Shown here one piece after another: positions 59,787 to 64,000 of a stretch of 64,000 bases of DNA. The notes beneath the pieces are model-generated. The model did not search any database. It was not told the origin of the DNA and worked only from the letters and a program-made list of their open reading frames with translations. Source of the DNA: TMED27 sp045106175 (lineage in GTDB: Bacteria > Pseudomonadota > Alphaproteobacteria > Micavibrionales > Micavibrionaceae); assembly GCA_045106175.1 (NCBI GenBank), contig JBGCEF010000033.1:1-64000 (forward strand), read 5' to 3'. The translations under genes and the position numbers were made by a program. Each line of letters begins with the position of its first letter. Within the stretch, counting starts at the first letter, position 1.

Positions 59787-59815
59787 TAAATAGAAACAAA
59801 ATCCCTGAAAAGCAA
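59787..59815 (-). promoter_or_regulatory. Possible sigma70-type promoter of ctaC
   Basis: On the minus strand TTGCTT (complement of 59810-59815) is followed after exactly 17 bases by TATTTA (complement of 59787-59792), 56 bases before the chosen ctaC start. Matches to consensus are partial, so this is tentative. Confidence 0.3.
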
Positions 59816-59838
59816 GGCATGTAATGCATTTTATGTGA

Positions 59839-60576
59839 TTATTTTTGTTTGAGAAATTCGGCGTGTGTTAAACATATAATGCTTGCTGTTTCTGCGCGTA
59901 AGATACGACTGCCGAGCGTTATTGACGTTACATTTGGCTTAGAGAGTAGGACGTTGATCTCTTGATCGGAAAAACCGCCCTCTGGACCGACTAAGAAATA
60001 TAGAGAATTGCCCTTAACCTTGTTTATGTGAATCGTTTCGTTCTGATTATCATTGCGTTCAATGCAAGCGTGGATTGTTTCTTCTTGAGGAAGGTCATGC
60101 AGAGATAGTGTTTCCGATAACATTGGGATTTCTAGGCGTTCGCATTGTTCGCTTGCTTCTAGGATTTGTGCTTGTATGCGTTCTTTTTTAAAATGTCTGT
60201 TTTGGGTTCGCTCGGTAATGATGGGGGAGAGTGTGTCAACGCCTAGCTCAACGGCTTTTTCAATTAAAATATCCATACGTGATTTTTTGATCGGCGCAAA
60301 GTAAAGCGTTGTTTTTGAATGGTTTTCAGGTTGTTTTCTTGATTGGGATTGTAATTTTGCTTGTCCTGATTTTTTAGATAAGTTTTCTAGTTTTGCGATC
60401 CATTCACCGTTTTGGCCGTTAAACAGCCGGATAAAATTGCCGTCTTGTCGGCGTAGGACGTTTTTGAAATAATGAGCATGAGCAGTTGAAAGATCAATCA
60501 CTGCTCCTTTATTGAGGGGCGTATCGACGTAAATACGTGGATATGTCCAAATTTTGTATATCTCTTCATTATGCAT
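59839..60576 (-). CDS. rsmE: 16S rRNA (uracil1498-N3)-methyltransferase
   Basis: RsmE methylates U1498 in 16S rRNA. The 245-residue SPOUT enzyme shows a PUA-like N-terminal domain (about 15-80), IIKS-type helix block KKSRMDILIEKAVELGVD, and the knot motifs LVGPEGGFSDQEI and LGSRILRAETASI. It lies upstream of ctaC by 10 bp in the older frame, though the real ctaC start is more than 100 bp away. It is divergent from ubiA with 10 bp between the starts. Confidence 0.93.
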   Translation of the reverse strand: MHNEEIYKIWTYPRIYVDTPLNKGAVIDLSTAHAHYFKNVLRRQDGNFIRLFNGQNGEWIAKLENLSKKSGQAKLQSQSRKQPENHSKTTLYFAPIKKSRMDILIEKAVELGVDTLSPIITERTQNRHFKKERIQAQILEASEQCERLEIPMLSETLSLHDLPQEETIHACIERNDNQNETIHINKVKGNSLYFLVGPEGGFSDQEINVLLSKPNVTSITLGSRILRAETASIICLTHAEFLKQK

Positions 60577-60586
60577 AGGAATTGTA

Positions 60587-61507
60587 TTGAAAGCGCAGAA
60601 TCATCAAATTGGCAAGAGTGATATTCAACAAGAGCATTGGATTATCAAAACTTTGCCTAAACTTTACAAGCCGTATGCCTTGTTGGCGCGGGTTGATAGG
60701 CCCATTGGTGTGTGGCTTTTGGCTTTGCCGGGTTTGTGGGGGATATGGCTTGCTAGTGATGATTTTACTCTACGGGCCGTTGGGTTGAGTTGTTTATTTT
60801 TGGTTGGTGCTTTTGTGATGCGATCGGCGGGATGCGTTATTAATGATATTTGGGATCGTGACCTTGATCGCCGTGTTGAACGGACAAAAGGCAGGCCATT
60901 AGCCGCAGGGGATGTTTCACTCAAACAGGCTTTAATGTTTTTGCTCGCATTGCTTGGGGTTGGTTTGCTGGTTTTGATGCAGATGAATGCGACGACCATT
61001 ATGCTTGGTTTTTTAAGTTTGCCTTTGATATTTGCGTATCCATTGATGAAGCGTATTACCTTTTGGCCACAAGCGTTTTTGGGGCTAACGTTTAATTTTG
61101 GTGTTTTGATGGGGTGGAGTGCGATGACAGAGGCTATTGGGCTTCCTGCATTATTGCTATATGTCGGGGCGATTTTTTGGACATTGGCGTATGATACGGT
61201 TTATGCGCATCAGGATATCGAAGATGACATGAAAATTGGTGTGAAATCGACTGCAATTCGGTTTGGCGAGGCTAGTAAGGTATGGGTTAGTGTTTTTTAT
61301 CTGTTGGCATTGAAGTGTATGGTTTTAGCGTTTTGCGCTGTTCAACCTCTAGCTGCGCTAGCGCTTTTGCCCGTGGCGGGGCATATGGTTTTTCAAATTA
61401 TCAGCTGGAAGCCAGAAAACGCTAAGAGCTCGCTTAAGGTTTTTCAATCAAACCGTGATTGTGGATTTTTGATTTTAGCGGCGGCGTTAGTCGCAGCTTT
61501 TATATAG
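60587..61507 (+). CDS. ubiA: 4-hydroxybenzoate octaprenyltransferase
   Basis: UbiA prenylates 4-hydroxybenzoate for ubiquinone in the inner membrane. The first aspartate motif is in NDIWDRDLDRRVERTKGRP and the second in YAHQDIEDDMKIGVKS. Nine or so helices span the protein. The frame opens as far back as a TTG at 60554, but that would overlap rsmE. The TTG at 60587 is preferred because AGGA lies six bases upstream. A 306-residue product fits the family. Both this and ctaB share the UbiA fold; the motif YKPYALLARVDRPIGVWLL identifies UbiA. Confidence 0.93.
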   Translation: MKAQNHQIGKSDIQQEHWIIKTLPKLYKPYALLARVDRPIGVWLLALPGLWGIWLASDDFTLRAVGLSCLFLVGAFVMRSAGCVINDIWDRDLDRRVERTKGRPLAAGDVSLKQALMFLLALLGVGLLVLMQMNATTIMLGFLSLPLIFAYPLMKRITFWPQAFLGLTFNFGVLMGWSAMTEAIGLPALLLYVGAIFWTLAYDTVYAHQDIEDDMKIGVKSTAIRFGEASKVWVSVFYLLALKCMVLAFCAVQPLAALALLPVAGHMVFQIISWKPENAKSSLKVFQSNRDCGFLILAAALVAAFI

Positions 61508-61627
61508 ATAATTATCTGAGCTTTAATCTGAATTTAAAGTTTTATAGCTATAGTTTTTGGATTATTTAAATTTAAAGATTAAAGCTATGACAGAACGTGC
61601 AATTTTAGTGAACCCATAGAAAGCCAT

Positions 61628-62023
61628 TTGGATAAACCGCCAGGGTCGGCGGTTTACGAATTTGCAGATGTTCCATTAGAGCCTCTACCAGATGGAAGCC
61701 ATCAGCTTGTAGGCACTTTGAATGGAGTTCCTATTTATCTTGCGGATCCATGTTTAGATTTTAGTAATATTGATGGTGGTGAAAATTATGTTGCTATTGG
61801 ACATGTTACCTTATGGGAAAATGAATATAGCAGCATGACAGGGACCATTGAATTTGAGAGTTTTGATGCGTCCGAATTAGGTGATTTTATAGCACAAAAT
61901 CATGAGCGTCTGACAGATGATAACGCGTTAAGGCAAAGTGAATGTATGGTTGTTTCAAGCGTTGAGATGGACGTCATTTCGCCTTCTTCCCAGTTTCATT
62001 TAGATTTAAACCGTACAATTTAA
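61628..62023 (+). CDS. Unknown small protein, probable N-terminal frameshift
   Basis: The open part starts at a weak TTG at 61628. An ATG at 61587 with an AAAG upstream opens MTERAILVNP and stops at once. If one T were added to TTTT at 61603-61606, this would run MTERAIFSEPIESHLDKPPG directly into the main frame, giving about 145 residues. So either the assembled sequence lacks one base or the gene is damaged. The body is acidic with LVGTLNGVPIYLADPCLDFS and YVAIGHVTLWENEYSSMTGT, mostly beta strands, no membrane segment. I do not recognise it. It is convergent with the glutamate dehydrogenase gene, 2 bp apart. Confidence 0.6.
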   Translation: MDKPPGSAVYEFADVPLEPLPDGSHQLVGTLNGVPIYLADPCLDFSNIDGGENYVAIGHVTLWENEYSSMTGTIEFESFDASELGDFIAQNHERLTDDNALRQSECMVVSSVEMDVISPSSQFHLDLNRTI

Positions 62024-62025
62024 AC

Positions 62026-64000
62026 TTAACCGCCTGCTAAGCTTCTTAATCTTTGTTCTGCGATGATCAGCATGGGCAGGTCGACGGTTCCGGCGCGGCG
62101 GAGTTCGTTGAACAAGTTTTCTAATCTTTGTGTTTGCTGTTGGTGTTTTTCGACCCATAGCTTTGCAGCGTTTTCACCAGCTTTTAACTTGCTGTTTGTG
62201 TCTTTTAGGATGCGTACAGTTAATAATGCCTGACAGCTATAGAGTTGATCCACTAGGCCTGAGGTTGCTTCGGCTTGCCAATGGTCATCGGATGGAAGAT
62301 AGCGGGCTTGTTGGCGAAGCCAATCCATGTGGAAGTTATCGCCGATTTCAAAGTATGCGCGCGCAGTGTCCAAAAGATCAGTTTTCTGTTCCAACGAGAT
62401 GCGGATGATGTCGCATGCGGATGATAAAACAGGCATGAGTGCAATTTGTTTTGCTAATGTTTTAGGTAGGCCGTCATGTTCGCCTGCGGCTTGGCGTTGT
62501 TTGATGATCTCTTTAAGTGATGGTGTGATAACTTTTTCAAGGTTTTTCCTTAGTGTGGCAATGCCATCGCCAAATCCCGTGATATCTTTTCCTATATTCA
62601 AATCACGACCCAAACGGGTTAGGAACCAGCTGATTGCATGTTCTGAGAGTTCTACGATTTCTTTCATTGCCTTGAGTTGAACTTCGGCGGGGACACTGTT
62701 GTCTATGGCCTCGATTGCATCCCAGCTATCGCGGAGATTATACGCATCACGCACGATAATGTACGCTTTTGCGATTTCTGCAGGGGTGGCGCCAGTCTTG
62801 TTCATTTTACGCTTTAGGAATGTTGGTCCCAAACGGTTAATGAGCGAGTTTGCCATGGTCGTTGCGATGATTTCGCGGGCCAAGCGGTGGCGTTTTATTT
62901 CTTTGGCGAATTTCTTTTGCAAGATATCCGGGAAATAATCAAAGAGCCAATTTTCCATTTCCTTTGTATCGGGAATGTTGCTGGCTAAAAGATCTTGAGT
63001 GAAATTGATTTTTGCGTAAGAGATTAAAATCGCTAATTCTGGGCGAGTTAAGCCTTTGCCTGTACGCATACGCAATTCTATGGTTTCTTCGTCCGGAAGG
63101 CCTTCGATAGAGCGTTTGAGGCCTTTTTCACGTTCCAAATCTTTGATGAAGTCTTCTTGGAGTTGGAGATTTTCGCGGGCTTGTAATTCTGCCAGTGAAA
63201 GCGCTTGTGCTTGTTGGTAATTATTGCGAAGCACATGTGCTGCGATTTCATCGGTCATGGTTTCCAGCAACTTGTTGCGGGATTTTAGATCCATTTTATG
63301 TGAGGTTTGACCCATGACATCACTGAGTAGGATTTTGATATTTACTTCATGGTCGGATGAATCGACACCGCCGGAATTATCGATGAAATCGGTGTTGATT
63401 TTGCCGCCTTTTTCGTCGAATTCAATGCGTCCTAATTGTGTGACGCCAAGGTTTGCGCCTTCGCCGATAACTTTTGCGCGTACTTCGGGGGCGTCAACAC
63501 GCAGCGCGTCAGTTGATTTGTCGCCTGCGTCTGCGTGTGATTCTTTGGTTGATTTGATATATGTTCCAATACCGCCAAACCAGAGTAAATCTGTTCTTGC
63601 TTTTAGTATGGCTCGGATGAGTTCGTTCGGTGTGACCTTGTCTTTTTCGATATCGAGGCGTTTTTTAATTTCGGGTGTAAGCTCAAGGATTTTTTCATCG
63701 CGTTCAAAAATGCGTCCGCCTTTTGATAGGAGCTTTGTGTTGTATTCGCCCCATCCCTTTACAGCTTTAAACAGGCGTTTTCTTTCTTTGAAAGATGTTT
63801 GTGAGTCGGGTTCGGGGTCGATGAAAATGTGGATGTGGTTAAAAGCCGCGATCAGATTAATTTCTTCGGATAGCAGCATGCCGTTGCCGAATACATCGCC
63901 CCCCATGTCACCACAGCCCATTACATCGAAGGGTTGTGTTTGTGTGTTGTGGTTAAGCTGGCGGAAGTGAAGTTTGACCGATTCCCATGCGCCGCGGGCT
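62026..64000 (-). CDS. gdhB: NAD-specific glutamate dehydrogenase, C-terminal part
   Basis: The frame is open at the right edge, and 658 codons of the 3' part are seen. These contain the nucleotide-binding block VMGCGDMGGDVFGNGMLLS and AAFNHIHIFIDPEPDSQTSF, DLLWFGGIGTYIKS, and RAKVIGEGANLGVTQLGRIE, then IDNSGGVDSSDHEVNIKILL. A long helical C-terminal domain follows (from about 280 residues before the stop). These match the very large (about 1,600-residue) NAD-glutamate dehydrogenases of alphaproteobacteria and Streptomyces, which run towards 2-oxoglutarate. The N-terminal ACT-like region lies outside the window. It would consume the glutamate made by PutA. Confidence 0.93.
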   Translation of the reverse strand, partial: ARGAWESVKLHFRQLNHNTQTQPFDVMGCGDMGGDVFGNGMLLSEEINLIAAFNHIHIFIDPEPDSQTSFKERKRLFKAVKGWGEYNTKLLSKGGRIFERDEKILELTPEIKKRLDIEKDKVTPNELIRAILKARTDLLWFGGIGTYIKSTKESHADAGDKSTDALRVDAPEVRAKVIGEGANLGVTQLGRIEFDEKGGKINTDFIDNSGGVDSSDHEVNIKILLSDVMGQTSHKMDLKSRNKLLETMTDEIAAHVLRNNYQQAQALSLAELQARENLQLQEDFIKDLEREKGLKRSIEGLPDEETIELRMRTGKGLTRPELAILISYAKINFTQDLLASNIPDTKEMENWLFDYFPDILQKKFAKEIKRHRLAREIIATTMANSLINRLGPTFLKRKMNKTGATPAEIAKAYIIVRDAYNLRDSWDAIEAIDNSVPAEVQLKAMKEIVELSEHAISWFLTRLGRDLNIGKDITGFGDGIATLRKNLEKVITPSLKEIIKQRQAAGEHDGLPKTLAKQIALMPVLSSACDIIRISLEQKTDLLDTARAYFEIGDNFHMDWLRQQARYLPSDDHWQAEATSGLVDQLYSCQALLTVRILKDTNSKLKAGENAAKLWVEKHQQQTQRLENLFNELRRAGTVDLPMLIIAEQRLRSLAGG

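Noticed and set aside
59731..59829. ATG at 59829 as ctaC start
   Set aside because: It would put 33 extra residues, including a second hydrophobic stretch, before a good signal peptide that begins at 59730.
63314..63970. 218-codon plus-strand frame over the glutamate dehydrogenase gene
   Set aside because: It lies opposite conserved NAD-glutamate dehydrogenase blocks and its translation is Ser/Pro/Phe-rich with no domain.
1..64000. tRNA, rRNA, CRISPR arrays, insertion sequences and prophage genes
   Set aside because: Gaps between genes are short and were read on both strands; none shows cloverleaf, repeat-spacer or transposase features.

Overview
The window is a gene-dense piece of a bacterial chromosome, almost certainly from an alphaproteobacterium that is AT-rich for its class (judged by eye). 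Supporting signs are a long-form NAD-glutamate dehydrogenase, a CycM-type membrane cytochrome c, a ctaC-ctaD-ctaB-cox11-ctaE-surf1 cytochrome oxidase cluster with a DUF983 gene, an FzlA-like GST-fold protein, an IalB-family protein, a short PutA without the DNA-binding domain, and the alphaproteobacterial form of prephenate dehydratase. I see no rRNA, tRNA, CRISPR, insertion sequence, integrase or phage gene. No gene-free stretch exceeds 300 bases; the longest (1675-1916 and 47519-47741) hold inverted repeats and a possible leader peptide.

Layout. 1-6k: the 5' part of ftsK, two unknown small proteins (one an internal duplication), pheA, cycM, holC and a KamA-like radical SAM gene. 6-11k: pepA, then divergent lptF-lptG (LPS export) and mlaA-mlaC (outer-membrane lipid asymmetry). 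11.2-19.7k: three tandem 900-969 residue DotA/TraY-family membrane proteins in one operon, with no other secretion gene in the window; this is the most unusual part. 19.9-25.1k: ettA, nitroreductase, thioesterase, tag, a PQQ-type sugar dehydrogenase and yegP. 25.2-29.5k: two TerD-domain proteins flanking a Na+/Ca2+ exchanger-like transporter, an acidic unknown protein and an SNase-like membrane protein. 29.5-40.6k: xseA, putA, purD, tadA, an RluB-type synthase, rsmD, uppP, a cytochrome b561, fzlA and an epimerase. 40.6-45.5k: a three-PAS soluble histidine kinase, a redoxin and DsbD. 45.5-52.2k: acetoacetyl-CoA synthetase, an alanine-rich leader ORF before an aminotransferase, an unknown protein with a SpoU methyltransferase, IalB and an M23 peptidase. 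52.2-59.8k: the aa3-type cytochrome c oxidase cluster on the minus strand, with three poorly known small genes inside. 59.8-64k: rsmE, divergent ubiA, a possibly frameshifted small gene and the 3' part of the NAD-glutamate dehydrogenase gene.

Together the genes describe an aerobic, Gram-negative, LPS-bearing cell that oxidises proline and glutamate and respires through an aa3-type oxidase. The best candidates for something undescribed are the orphan DotA/TraY triplet with its shared N-terminal extension, the TerD/calcium-exchanger module, and the alanine-codon leader in front of the aminotransferase.
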